Shown piece after piece: positions 1 to 7,802 of a stretch of 11,427 nucleotides of DNA (positions within the stretch are counted from its first letter, which is position 1; each line of letters begins with the position of its first letter). Origin of the DNA: Euperipatoides rowelli (Eukaryota > Onychophora > Udeonychophora > Euonychophora > Peripatopsidae); NCBI GenBank assembly GCA_003024985.2, contig PXIH01S0003962.1. The stretch is one strand, 5' to 3'. The notes below the pieces were generated by a model. It saw only the letters and a list, made by a program, of their open reading frames with translations. It did not search any database and was not told the origin of the DNA. The position numbers and the translations under genes were made by a program.

Positions 1-155
1 AGTTGTTCCTAATTCAGTTCCTGAATGCCCAGAAGCATCAAAAATAAAATTATAAATTGTTAAATATGTCAAATAAAGAAAATGTTAATACCTGCAAACA
101 TTAAGCGTTCCAGAGGAACAAAAATCAAAAAAATATTGATTTCTATAATCAGTCA

Positions 156-800
156 TTTTAGCTGTAATTTGGTGTATATAGTTCTAAGATATTTTGANTT
201 TTTAAAAATAGCACTGTGGTTGACCTTTTCGCGAAATTGCCCTTCTATATTAATTTGACTTGAATCTTGCGGTACTCTAACTCTAATGCTATACTCTTTT
301 CCACTCTCTATTTCACTCGTAACTCCCTCCTCTGTTTCATTGGATCTCTCATTTTCACTCCTTTCAATATTTCCTACATCTATTACACTGTCATAGTGAT
401 TATAATTTGCTCCTTTCTATATGCAATCCTAATCCGCTTTTGTCCATCATGCACCGTATTAATATCTACTTCTCCCCTCTCCTCCATATATACTCTAACC
501 TGCACTTGGTGTATTCTTGATACAGCACAATTACTTCCTCCCCACCCCCTGTTTCTGTACAATATTTATCAAATATCTTTTCAATTTTTGAAATACTCCC
601 TTGTTCCTCATTGTTGTACGTTAAATCTAATTTGTTCCCCATATCTTTCTCTGTTACACCTTATATACTCTGCCACTCTAATTCTCTTACTTTTTCCCTC
701 ATTGTTATCGTGTGTGGCTTTCCCTCGTATAGTTGATGTCCAGTCATATATTCGTGAAAATAAAGATTCACAAATATTAATATTCATTAAAAACATTCAA
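156..800 (-). other. Purine-rich minus-strand stretch with shifting open frames, unidentified
   Basis: On the plus strand this stretch is strongly C/T-rich, so the minus strand is A/G-rich. The minus strand holds open frames in different phases: a 62-codon ATG frame (796-608), 64 stop-free codons (660-469) and 86 stop-free codons without ATG (413-156). Their translations are rich in Glu, Lys, Arg and Asn, for example SIGKEYSIRVRV-like segments and EKIFDKYC. The 196-codon plus-strand frame at 267-857 has a hydrophobic composition, which is what the complement of purine-rich codons gives, so I treat it as a shadow. I recognise no family. It may be a frameshifted old coding sequence or simply compositional bias that lowers stop frequency. 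Confidence 0.25.
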
Positions 801-1004
801 AGTGCTAAATATTTAATGTTTAATGAAGTGTATACTATAGGCTATTTAACTTTTTAATGAAAAAAGAAATTCAATACGTCATTTATTTTCTGTTTTTTTT
901 AAGTGCAAACACTAGCCAATAAGAAAAACATTTAAAAAGAAGAGAATGATTTACTTTTTTTTATCAGATTGAATAAAGCCTTTAATAATCAATTGCTTTT
1001 TTTA

Positions 1005-1145
1005 TTATGGTATTATTTCACTGATGCTATAACGACTTTGTCTCAAGTCAATGTTAATTGCAGCTGAAATGCTTTGGCCTTTTTGAAAGTCTTTGACGAC
1101 CTCCACATTGGTTAAAGAAATACTTTCTGCTCTTTGTTTCCTCAT
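1005..1145 (-). pseudogene. Tigger/pogo-like transposase N-terminal helix-turn-helix fragment
   Basis: A 46-codon minus-strand frame starts at ATG (1145-1143) and stops at TAA (1007-1005). It begins MRKQRAESISLT and continues with NVEVVKDFQKGQSIS, then YSISEII near the end. This follows the pattern of the psq-type/CENP-B N-terminal helix-turn-helix of pogo/Tigger transposases and jerky-like proteins: a basic start, S-L-S/T-L, K-x-E-I/V-I/V-K-x-F-x-K-G-x-S, then S-x-x-S-x-I-I. Only the first DNA-binding half is present. Where the second CENP-B-like domain and the DDE domain should follow (below 1005) the sequence is AT-rich with stops. The call is from motif pattern alone. It could be a decayed transposon or one exon of a domesticated gene; the abrupt stop favours a remnant. 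Confidence 0.5.
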
Positions 1146-1703
1146 TGACAAGTTAATACAAAAATACAGTAAGGAAAAGGAGTAGGGCTAAAATTTAAAT
1201 TAATTAAGTAACTCACACAGCCAGATTAGATTTAGTAATGCCGGCGGAACCTTTATAATGCAGTGTTGATATTAACATGTTTATTAATTAATACAGTATA
1301 ATGTATCTATTTATAGTAATCAAAAGAATTTGTTTATATTATAACAAACCTAGCCCCCCAGGGGGTCTCAGGCCGTTACAGAAATGTGAAATAATGCATA
1401 GCGGAGAGGATAATAATGGTAAAACTGGAGGTATAATCTGCCACTTTCTTCAGCCTGGTTACTGGTTTGCTGCGGGACTGCTTTCCAGCATAAAAGCTGG
1501 CTAACTAATGAACTAATAATAATAGTTTGAAAATGAGCAGGAAACAAAAACTGGTTACGGTAAATAAGTTAGTTAACTTCTCTTTTTATTCTGTGTAAAT
1601 AAATTTGGTACACTAATAAGTATTACCGACTAGCTAACTGGCTAGCCGGCATACTAGAAATGATAAACAAATAATACAAAGTCCATTGACTGGACACACG
1701 TTG

Positions 1704-1743
1704 GAGAGCTGGTAGTCACCTAATGATGGTGGCTACCACTCTC
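1704..1743. repeat. 40-nt imperfect hairpin
   Basis: The left arm GAGAGCTGGTAGTCACC (1704-1720) and right arm GGTGGCTACCACTCTC (1728-1743) pair over 16 positions with one bulged C (1709) and one T-G wobble, around a 7-nt loop TAATGAT. It is more GC-rich than its surroundings. It may be the core of a small palindromic repeat or a structured RNA; nothing in the sequence decides between these. Confidence 0.7.
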
Positions 1744-1794
1744 AAAAGTAATGACAAGGAAGGAATAAAGGAGAAGCCTTTTATAAGTACAAAT

Positions 1795-1819
1795 CTAATT
1801 ATACAGTATGTATAATTAG
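1795..1819. repeat. Perfect 10-bp inverted repeat with AGTAT loop
   Basis: CTAATTATAC (1795-1804) and GTATAATTAG (1810-1819) are exact reverse complements around AGTAT. The motif TACAGTA (1802-1808) spans the left arm end and the loop. No terminator or gene end lies next to it. Confidence 0.75.
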
Positions 1820-3237
1820 CAAATTATCATTGACTCGCACATTCCAAAGTTAGAACATCTGTGACACATTTACTAATTAAAGTAAACACATTACGGATGA
1901 AAGCAAAACATGTGCAATGTACGAGTAAATATAAACAAATAATATAATTTAGAAATATACATCAAATAATAAAACCATTAAATTATAAGCTAAACGGATC
2001 ATCATAATAAATATTATTATTTGAAGGAAAAAAAACATTGTTAATGATAACAGAAAATAATATTATGGGAATTATTAAAAAAAGATCGAGTAGAGCAAAT
2101 TGTTTCATTATTTTGTTTGAAATAAAGGGAATCTATTTTATTCCATCTGTTTTTGAGTGTATTTTAATAGTTGTCTTACAGAGTAATAATTTAATTTTGT
2201 TATAACATTAAGGTAAATTACAGTAAAAAAATTAATGTTTTAAAGAAGGTTTATGATTATTATATTAGCAGCTTTTTAACAGAAATTTTAAAATCTCAAA
2301 CGCGAATTTAAAAATTTGCGAATATGTGTTAGATAGTAAAAATACAAAAATAACTATTCGCAAAAAAAAAACATATAGGCTATACAGTATTTGTTATAAA
2401 GTTTAATATGTATGTAAAAATTTATAAATTTGTTTTTAAAAAAAAAAAATTTATTTGAAGTTTCTTCTGTTAATAGTTTTAAAAATGTCTTGAATGTTTA
2501 TCTTTGATGTAATACCATATATTTTAATGATTTCAATCTTGTAGAGTTTCGCTGTTAACTGTCTAAACTGTAATTTTCTGATTGTAGAGGTTAGATCACA
2601 TTAGATCAAGATTGTTTCCAGACAATTAATGAGACTATTGCATAAAGTTATTTATCCAAGCTATTGCCGACATTCATGTTGGTGTCAAAAACAGTAACTA
2701 AAGAAGAGGAGAGGAACCAGCACTAACTACAGTGATTTCCATCATTGTCAGTCTAGGGTTATTCATGAATCGATACCAAGTGACATTGATCGGCAAGAAC
2801 TTTCCATTATTTGATAATAGGCTTATATTAATTTTGTACACATAATTTGCCCAGATATCTCAAGAACTAATATTTTTTAATGAATTTTCATAAATGACGG
2901 CTGTACTTCAAAATATTTATAGCTCCATCGAATGGAGTTGTGCACCAATGTTAACTTATTTCTCAATGACAAGTGTTGCACCTACGTAGAAGAATATTTG
3001 TATAACATTAAGAGTTGCTTAATGTGATTTGAAGTCTTTCATGATGGTTTAACAAGTTTTGGTCTCTTCATGGAGTTTGAAATCAGGTTTATACTTAGGC
3101 TACTTGAAATACGGGGGGTGCTCAATACACTTTGAAAGTTCAAATATAATTGCCAGAACTGCTATTCAATTTAATCTGTGCCCTGCACACTTAGGTCAAA
3201 CCAAAAACCAAGATCTGTGTGTTCAGTAACTAGGCTC

Positions 3238-3322
3238 ACCATACATCCCGATTTGACCGGGATTGTCCGGCTTTGAAAAACTGTCCCAACGTCCCGGCCA
3301 GTTTGTAATTTTGTCCCAGTTT
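3238..3322. repeat. CCCG/CGGG-rich patch, possible end of a dispersed repeat
   Basis: A short GC-rich island in AT-rich DNA repeats the words TCCCG, TCCGG, GTCCC and CCGGG, with spaced runs of A or T between them. ATCCCG (3245-3250) and CGGGAT (3258-3263) form a perfect 6-bp stem around a 7-nt loop. I associate this GTCCCGnTTTGnCCGGGA style with ends of dispersed repeats in animal genomes, but that is memory, not a search. No partner end was found in the window. Confidence 0.4.
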
Positions 3323-3543
3323 TTATAAAATAATCATCAAGTTAAGTTAAATAATTTTTTTAAAAGATTTAGTAGTCTGAAGTAAATAATTTATTTCTAC
3401 CAATGTTTTAAGAATTTCAATGAACAGTCGTAATTGTTTATTTATTTAGCCTATTCATAACAAAAATAGATGGGAACAGCTCAAAGCAGCAACATTCACA
3501 TTTATTTTCCATTCTTTCCTAGACCACAGAGAAAAGACAGAAG
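3323..3543. other. AT-rich flank upstream of the LTR retrotransposon
   Basis: No reading frame or repeat of note is visible here. The last five bases before the LTR (AGAAG) and the first five after the 3' LTR (AACAG) agree at only three of five positions, so a clean target-site duplication is not visible. Confidence 0.5.
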
Positions 3544-3733
3544 TGTAGTGTTATGTTAAATCATTGTTTATATTAGTTATGTAATGCCTCATAGAGATCA
3601 CTGATGTTCAGATTAGCTGTGCATGCATGTTAGAATAAATATAGTTTGGCTAATGGATACCTGTCACAGGTTTGTGTCTGTTATACTTATTTAGATTTTA
3701 TACACTATATAATATAGTATATAAAACAAGACA
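3544..3733 (+). repeat. 5' long terminal repeat, 190 bp
   Basis: It starts TGTAGTGTTATG, ends ACAAGACA (TG...CA ends) and matches 7605-7802 nearly throughout. It contains a polyadenylation signal AATAAA at 3634-3639. An AT-rich stretch with TATATAA-like words lies close to its 3' end. It is followed directly by the primer binding site. Confidence 0.93.
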
Positions 3734-3751
3734 TGGTGTCAGAATAGTGGG
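3734..3751 (+). promoter_or_regulatory. Primer binding site, tRNA-Leu type
   Basis: TGGTGTCAGAATAGTGGG follows the 5' LTR without a gap. It complements the 3' end of an animal tRNA-Leu (…CCCACTTCTGACA plus CCA): the first 11 bases match, then two extra bases (TA) interrupt, then GTGGG matches again. The tRNA end is from memory. The two-base insertion fits a dead copy. Confidence 0.8.
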
Positions 3752-3760
3752 ATTTCTTAA

Positions 3761-4410
3761 CTTCTAAAAAAGAGCAGCATACGTATAAGTCTACCAGACC
3801 GATTATGTATCGAGAATGATGCTGATACAGTATGGAGGCAATTTCATCAGCGATTCAAAATCTAAGTAATGGCAGCTGGAAATAAAGCCGCTGACGAACT
3901 GAAAATTGCTTTATTTATGCATGCAGCAGGGTCGGAAGGTATTGAAAATTTTAATTCTTCTGTACTAAATGTAGAAGATAGTGCAGATTATGAACTGGTT
4001 TTGTCAAAATTTGAGGAATATTGCAGCCCAGTAAAAAAATTTAATTTTCGAAAGCTATTTCAAAGTAGAGCTCAGCAAGAAAACGAGCCCATAGAAAAGT
4101 TTTGTGTTGATTTAAAAATACTGGCGAAAACGTGTAATTATGAAGATCTGAAAGAATCTTTAATCAGAGACCAATTAGTGTTTGGCTTATTTGACAGAAA
4201 AAGTTATTGAGAATGAACAAGCTGACACTCGTAGAGACTAAGTATAGTTCAGGCGTCTGAAATTACACATGTGCAGATGGGAAGGCTAACGAAAGTAGGC
4301 CCTAAAATAAATAACCAAACATCAACAGTTGATGAAATTGGAAAATTTAAAAAAAGAAAAGAGATAAAGAAAGAGGAGAAACAGTACAAACCACATAATA
4401 AAAACAAGGA
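3761..4410 (+). pseudogene. gag: gag capsid region, broken
   Basis: The capsid part of the retrotransposon Gag polyprotein. The frame opens after a TAA at 3758-3760 with no ATG, reads LPDRL and TVWRQFHQRF (about 3791-3862), meets an in-frame TAA at 3863-3865, and resumes as 113 codons at 3869-4210. The resumed part has the gypsy capsid pattern F-x-x-Y-C-x-P followed by K-x-x-F, a Q-E-x-E-x-I-x-x-F segment, L-K-x-L-A-x-x-C and SLIRDQLVFG. After a frame break near 4205, stops interrupt about 4234-4250; a lysine-rich linker (about 4251-4410) then leads into the zinc knuckles. Gag packages element RNA into cytoplasmic particles. This copy cannot make a full product. Confidence 0.85.
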
Positions 4411-4411
4411 A

Positions 4412-4533
4412 AAGTGCAAAAAATGTTGAACTATTCAAGGACGAGCCCAATGTATTGCTTATGGGAAACTTGCTACATCTGTGGAATGAAAAAACATTTC
4501 GCTAGGCTATGTCGCAATAAAACTCCGAGAAAA
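4412..4533 (+). pseudogene. gag: Nucleocapsid: two CCHC zinc knuckles in different frames
   Basis: The nucleic-acid-binding end of Gag. Knuckle 1 reads C-X2-C-X8-C (Cys codons at 4415, 4424 and 4451), the spacing of a C-X2-C-X3-H-X4-C knuckle, but the residue at the His position is Gln (CAA) and the codon after the second Cys is TGA. Knuckle 2, CYICGMKKHFARLC (4471-4512), is an intact C-X2-C-X4-H-X4-C. The two knuckles lie in different frames, so an indel lies between about 4454 and 4470. Paired knuckles with a short spacer are usual in mag/SURL-type Ty3/gypsy elements. Confidence 0.85.
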
Positions 4534-4882
4534 ATAAATATGATGAATGGTAATTATGAGGATTTAAGTTCTGCTTTAGAAGACTTAAAAGTAGATTCAA
4601 TACAGCAAGAAAATGATGACACAGAGGATGAATGGTTTTTACCGATAAACGGACCTAATTCCGGAGGAAATATATTAAAAAATGAAACCAAGTCCTATAT
4701 TGCAGCAGCCTAATAGATCTTTTGTAGATTATGGAAAAAATAAGATAGAAATCTGTGGATGTTTTACAGCTAAAATAAGTTTTAATAAAAAGAAATTATC
4801 TACAATAATAGAGGCAAAAGGTAAGAGACTGCCTATTTTAGAATTAAACACCTGTGTTGTTAGGTCTAATAAAAAAAGATAG
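4534..4882 (+). pseudogene. pol: Protease and linker remnant; catalytic D-S/T-G motif not found
   Basis: After knuckle 2 an acidic linker runs to EDEWFLPINGP (about 4624-4656), which resembles the start of a retrotransposon aspartic protease (W-x-L-x-I-N-G). The expected following block with the catalytic D-S/T-G triplet is absent. In another frame from 4682 the text resembles the post-protease linker (ILQQPNRSFVDYG, then a beta-rich segment ending IIEAKGKRLPILEL and C). I infer a deletion of the active-site segment between the two halves. The protease would mature the Gag-Pol polyprotein; this remnant cannot. Confidence 0.6.
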
Positions 4883-4916
4883 ATTGTATATATGTTATTA
4901 AAGAATGACTAAGTAA

Positions 4917-5829
4917 TCTAAAAGAAAGTGTTTTAAAGGAATACAAATCATTATTTCAGGGGACAGGTTGTTCCTCTAGAAAATATAAAATTAGGCGAAG
5001 GCCAGATAGCATAGGCTACCAGTAATCCAAGCACCTAGGAGAGTAGCATTTAGTATAAGGAAGAAATTAAAATTAGAGTTGGAAGGAATGATTAAAAAAA
5101 TTCAAATTCCTACTGAATGGGTTAGCTCCATGGTAATTGTGGAAAAAAAAAGATGGGTCTTTGAGAATATGTAGGCCCTATTAGATTTAAATGCAAGCAT
5201 TAAAAAGGGAGCATTTTCAAATTCCGACGAGAGAAGAAATCGAATCAGAGTTGGCAAGAGCAGTTTTGTTTTCAAAGTTGGATATACAAAATGGGTTTCA
5301 TCAAGTGCTATTAGATGATGAAAGCCGCCAACTTTGTACCTTCAATACATTTGTAAAACATTGCTTCCAAAGAATGCCTTTTGGTATTATGACAGCACCT
5401 GAAGTGTTCCTAAGAATACTTAGCTGGAGGGTGTCTGAGTCTACATATATATTTTGATACAGGGAAGAGTGAGAAGGAGCACAATGAAAGGTTGTGGAAA
5501 GCTTTGCAAAGGACATTTGAAGCAGGCCTAACCTTAAATAAAGATAAATGTGAATTTTCAGTAGAAAATATAAACAATAAGAACATTTATCCAGTTAAGT
5601 CCAGGGTTGAAGATATAGAGAATTTGAAAATACCAAACAATGTTAGTGAGGTTAAGAGTATACTAGGTCTGATCACATATTTAGGGAAATACATACCAAA
5701 TTTGTCTACAAGAACAACAGCACTAAGAAGTTTGACCAAGGCCAGTACAGAATGGAGTTGGGAGCACAAACATAATAAGGAATTCCAGGATATAAAAAGA
5801 TTGCTTACCAGCAAACCCATCTTACAATA
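4917..5829 (+). pseudogene. pol: Reverse transcriptase domain, broken
   Basis: RNA-dependent DNA polymerase of the element. Motifs are readable in order across several frames: the pre-RT segment ESVLKEYKSLFQGTG (about 4923-4967), PVIQAPRRV (from 5019), PTEWVSSMVIVEKK (about 5109-5150), REHFQIPT, the first catalytic Asp in FSKLDIQNGF (Asp codon 5281-5283), LCTFNTF and MPFGIMTAPEVF (to about 5409). The Y-x-D-D box should follow, but near 5440-5465 a frame break leaves no DD. The thumb/connection continues as EKEHNERL, LTLNKDKCEF, then LGLITYLGKYIPNLS (5640-5710). The FLGH-type segment between KCEF and the connection is shortened. In-frame stops include TAG at 5170-5172. Confidence 0.9.
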
Positions 5830-6256
5830 TTGTATGATCCGAATAAAGAGATGAAAATTTCAACAGATGCATTAAGCTTTGGGCTGGGATCGCTACTACT
5901 ACAGCTGGATAACAACAAATGGAAACCCGAGTCTTATGCTTCAAGGGCACTTACCAAAGTGGAAACCAGATACGCCCAATTGGAAAAAGCCTTAGGGCTA
6001 GTGTTTGGATGTGAGCGCTTCTATGATTGTGTTATGGTAGGGACTTTTGTATAGAAACTGATCACAAACCGCTTATATCAATGAAAAAAAAACCAAATAC
6101 TGAAATACCGCCTAGAATTCAACAGTTTATACGTTTGCTTAAATATAGATTTGTTTTGGAACACAAATCGGGTAAACAACTTCTTGTTAATGATACTTTG
6201 TCCAGAATAGGGACAAAAGAGATCCTGTTTTGTTCTAATACTGTAAATGAAAATTA
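5830..6256 (+). pseudogene. pol: RNase H domain, frameshifted
   Basis: Removes the RNA strand from the RNA-DNA hybrid during reverse transcription. Two overlapping frames carry it. The first (5830-6054) has ISTDA with the catalytic Asp (5866-5868), ESYASRALTKVETRYAQLEKA with the catalytic Glu (5983-5985) and FGCERFYDCV. The second (6027-6257) has IETDHKPL with the catalytic Asp (6060-6062), PPRIQQF and the end motif NDTLSR. The key acids are preserved, but a frameshift around 6027-6054 separates them. The order RT then RNase H immediately before integrase is as in Ty3/gypsy. Confidence 0.9.
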
Positions 6257-7528
6257 ACAAATTCACATCAATATGATAATGCAAACACTATCATTGGAAG
6301 ATAAGATTTTGGAGAAGATAAGACATGAAACAAACTTTAAAGATGTCACATTGCAGGCCGTAGCAAATTAATTGGGTAAAGCACAGTTCAAAGAATTAGC
6401 AAATCCATATAAAAAGTATCATTCTGAAATAACGGAACAAAAAGGCATCTTACTAAAAGGGCTCGTGTAATAATACCGGGGTCTATGAGGAAAGAAATAT
6501 TACAGACAGGACATACGGGTCACTTAGAATAGAAAAAGAAGAGCCATAAAGTCGGTATTCTGGAATGGCATTAATGCAGACATTGAAGAATTGGTTGGAA
6601 AGTGTGAGGCCTGTCAGAGAAATTCCAGGAGTAAAGTAAAGAAACTTTAATCCAGCACAAAAGTGTACAAAAACCTTGGTTCCAAGTAGGAACAGATCTG
6701 TTTCACTGGAAGGGATGTCACCACACAGTGATCATGGACTATTATTTTTGTGCTATCCTATAGTCATGAAATTGAAATCAACTACAGCTGGACAGTCATC
6801 CAAAGTTTAAAATGTTTTTTCAATGTTTGGCTTTCCTAACAAGGTAGCTTTGGATAACAGACCACCATTTTCGAGTATTGAATTCAAGGACTTTATTAAA
6901 GAATATAATTTCAACCAAATCACATCAAGCCCAGGATACACAGTCAAATGGGCTAGATGAAAAAGCAGTACAAATAGCAAACAATATCATGGAAAAATGT
7001 GGAGAAAATTAGGATGTCTGTTTGGGATTTCTCTTGTACCTTACACCACCATTGGAAGGGTATCCCCAGCAGAAATGATGTTTTAGAAGAAAGCTGAGGA
7101 CTACTATGCCTCAAGTTGAAAAGTCAGAACCAGTAGTTGCTGCACATAAGATTAAACAAAAAGTTTATTATGATCAACAAATAAGATAGTATCCTGAAAC
7201 CAGGAAGAATGATGTTGTGTGTCTCAGGGATTTCAGAACAAATAAATGGGAAGAAAAGGCAGTGGTGGAAAAGAAGGTGGAACACCATTCGTTTCGAGAA
7301 CAAAAAAAGATGTGGTCTGAGGAGAAACACACTCGTCCTTTGAAAAAGACAGCAGAACTGTTTGAGAAAGAGAAACCAAGCTGGGAAGATGATTTGGAGA
7401 AAGAAAGAGGAAACTATAGGGAAGAGGAAAAACAGGAGCAACCAACAGCAGAGCTCGTTGATCAAGCTGTGCAATTAAGAAGATCGTAAAGAATTAGAAA
7501 ACCAATTGAACGCATTTTAAATAAGTAA
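6257..7528 (+). pseudogene. pol: Integrase, broken by many stops and frameshifts
   Basis: Inserts the element DNA into the host chromosome. The N-terminal zinc-binding H-H-C-C domain is readable: GHTGHL (His codons 6512 and 6521) and KCEACQ (Cys codons 6603 and 6612). The catalytic core has WFQVGTDLF with the first Asp (6695-6697), KVALDNRPPFSS with the second Asp (6853-6855) and QSNGLDEKAVQ with the third acid, Glu (6959-6961). The gap between the last two is 103 nt, close to 35 codons, which agrees with D,D-35-E plus a frameshift. The C-terminal part from about 7110 is charged (YYDQQIR, NDVVCLRDF, WEEKAVV) and ends in RRS, a TAA (7487-7489) and RIRKPIERI before TAA 7526-7528. That basic tail is typical of Ty3/gypsy integrases. 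Confidence 0.88.
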
Positions 7529-7552
7529 ATAAATTATTTACGGTACTTATTT
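7519..7552. repeat. AT-rich palindrome, copy 1
   Basis: AAATAAGTAAATAA (from 7519) is mirrored by TTATTTAC, a GGT interruption and ACTTATTT ending at 7552. It overlaps the end of pol, inside the retrotransposon. A near copy lies outside the element at 7999-8027. Confidence 0.65.
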
Positions 7553-7589
7553 AAAATAAATAATTTGATTGTTTTGATGTTTTAGATCT

Positions 7590-7604
7590 GGGAAGAAGAG
7601 AAGA
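7590..7604 (+). promoter_or_regulatory. Polypurine tract (plus-strand primer)
   Basis: The 15-base all-purine run GGGAAGAAGAGAAGA ends exactly where the 3' LTR starts. In LTR retrotransposons this RNA segment resists RNase H and primes plus-strand DNA. Its exact abutment supports the LTR boundary at 7605. Confidence 0.88.
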
Positions 7605-7802
7605 TGTAATGTTATGTTAAATCATTGTTTATATTAGTTAATGTAATGTCTCATAGAGATCACTGATGTCGACTAGCTGAGCATGCATGTTAGAATAAAT
7701 ATAGTTTGGCTAATGCATATCTGTTAGACTGTTACACGTTTGTGTCCGTTATACTTATTTAGATTTTATACACTATATTAACATAGTATATAAAACAAGA
7801 CA
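7605..7802 (+). repeat. 3' long terminal repeat, 198 bp
   Basis: It matches 3544-3733 with about 10 substitutions and five indels by hand alignment. The largest indel is an extra 8 bases around 7730-7740, which looks like a small imperfect tandem duplication of CTGTTAGA/CTGTTACA. The polyadenylation signal AATAAA is at 7694-7699. Confidence 0.93.

Larger units (their letters stand above)
1146..3237. other. AT-rich intergenic or intronic DNA without a recognisable gene
   Basis: No frame in this stretch shows a recognisable protein. The 67-codon plus frame at 1301-1504 lies in a slightly GC-richer patch (1350-1500, with a CCCCCCAGGGGG block) but has no family features and I do not call it a gene. 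Content worth noting is a 40-nt hairpin (1704-1743), a 10-bp perfect inverted repeat (1795-1819), an inverted pair of TTGCGAATA and TATTCGCAA about 2317-2364, long A/T runs around 2365 and 2440, and five TACAGTA heptamers between 1165 and 2389. Confidence 0.6.
3544..7802 (+). mobile_element. Decayed Ty3/gypsy LTR retrotransposon, full structure
   Basis: This 4.26-kb element has all structural parts in order: 5' LTR, tRNA primer site, gag with zinc knuckles, protease remnant, reverse transcriptase, RNase H, integrase, polypurine tract and 3' LTR. The RT-RNase H-integrase order defines Ty3/gypsy; the short LTRs, paired knuckles and tRNA-Leu primer site suggest a mag/SURL-like lineage, which is inference. 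No env-like frame fits in the short gap between the end of pol (about 7528) and the polypurine tract (7590). By hand alignment the two LTRs differ by about 10 substitutions and five indels over roughly 190 bases, so the insertion is old. The coding part has many stops and frameshifts and cannot be active. Confidence 0.93.

Noticed and set aside
95-156. Short minus-strand ATG frame (MTDYRNQYFFDF...) ending at CAG followed by GTATTA, like a first exon
   Set aside because: Only about 21 codons, no recognisable family, and joining to the one visible downstream acceptor gives an immediate stop. Chance is likely.
267-857. 196-codon plus-strand open frame with hydrophobic segments, looking like a membrane protein
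   Set aside because: The region is C/T-rich on the plus strand, which by itself gives Leu/Ser/Ile/Phe-rich text and few stops. No signal, domain or neighbouring gene supports it, and the minus strand has more protein-like composition.
1301-1504. 67-codon plus-strand open frame in a GC-richer patch
   Set aside because: No domain, no splice or promoter context, and composition changes abruptly inside it.
7124-7474. 116-codon minus-strand open frame, Phe/Leu-rich
   Set aside because: It is the complement of the purine-rich end of the retrotransposon integrase on the plus strand.
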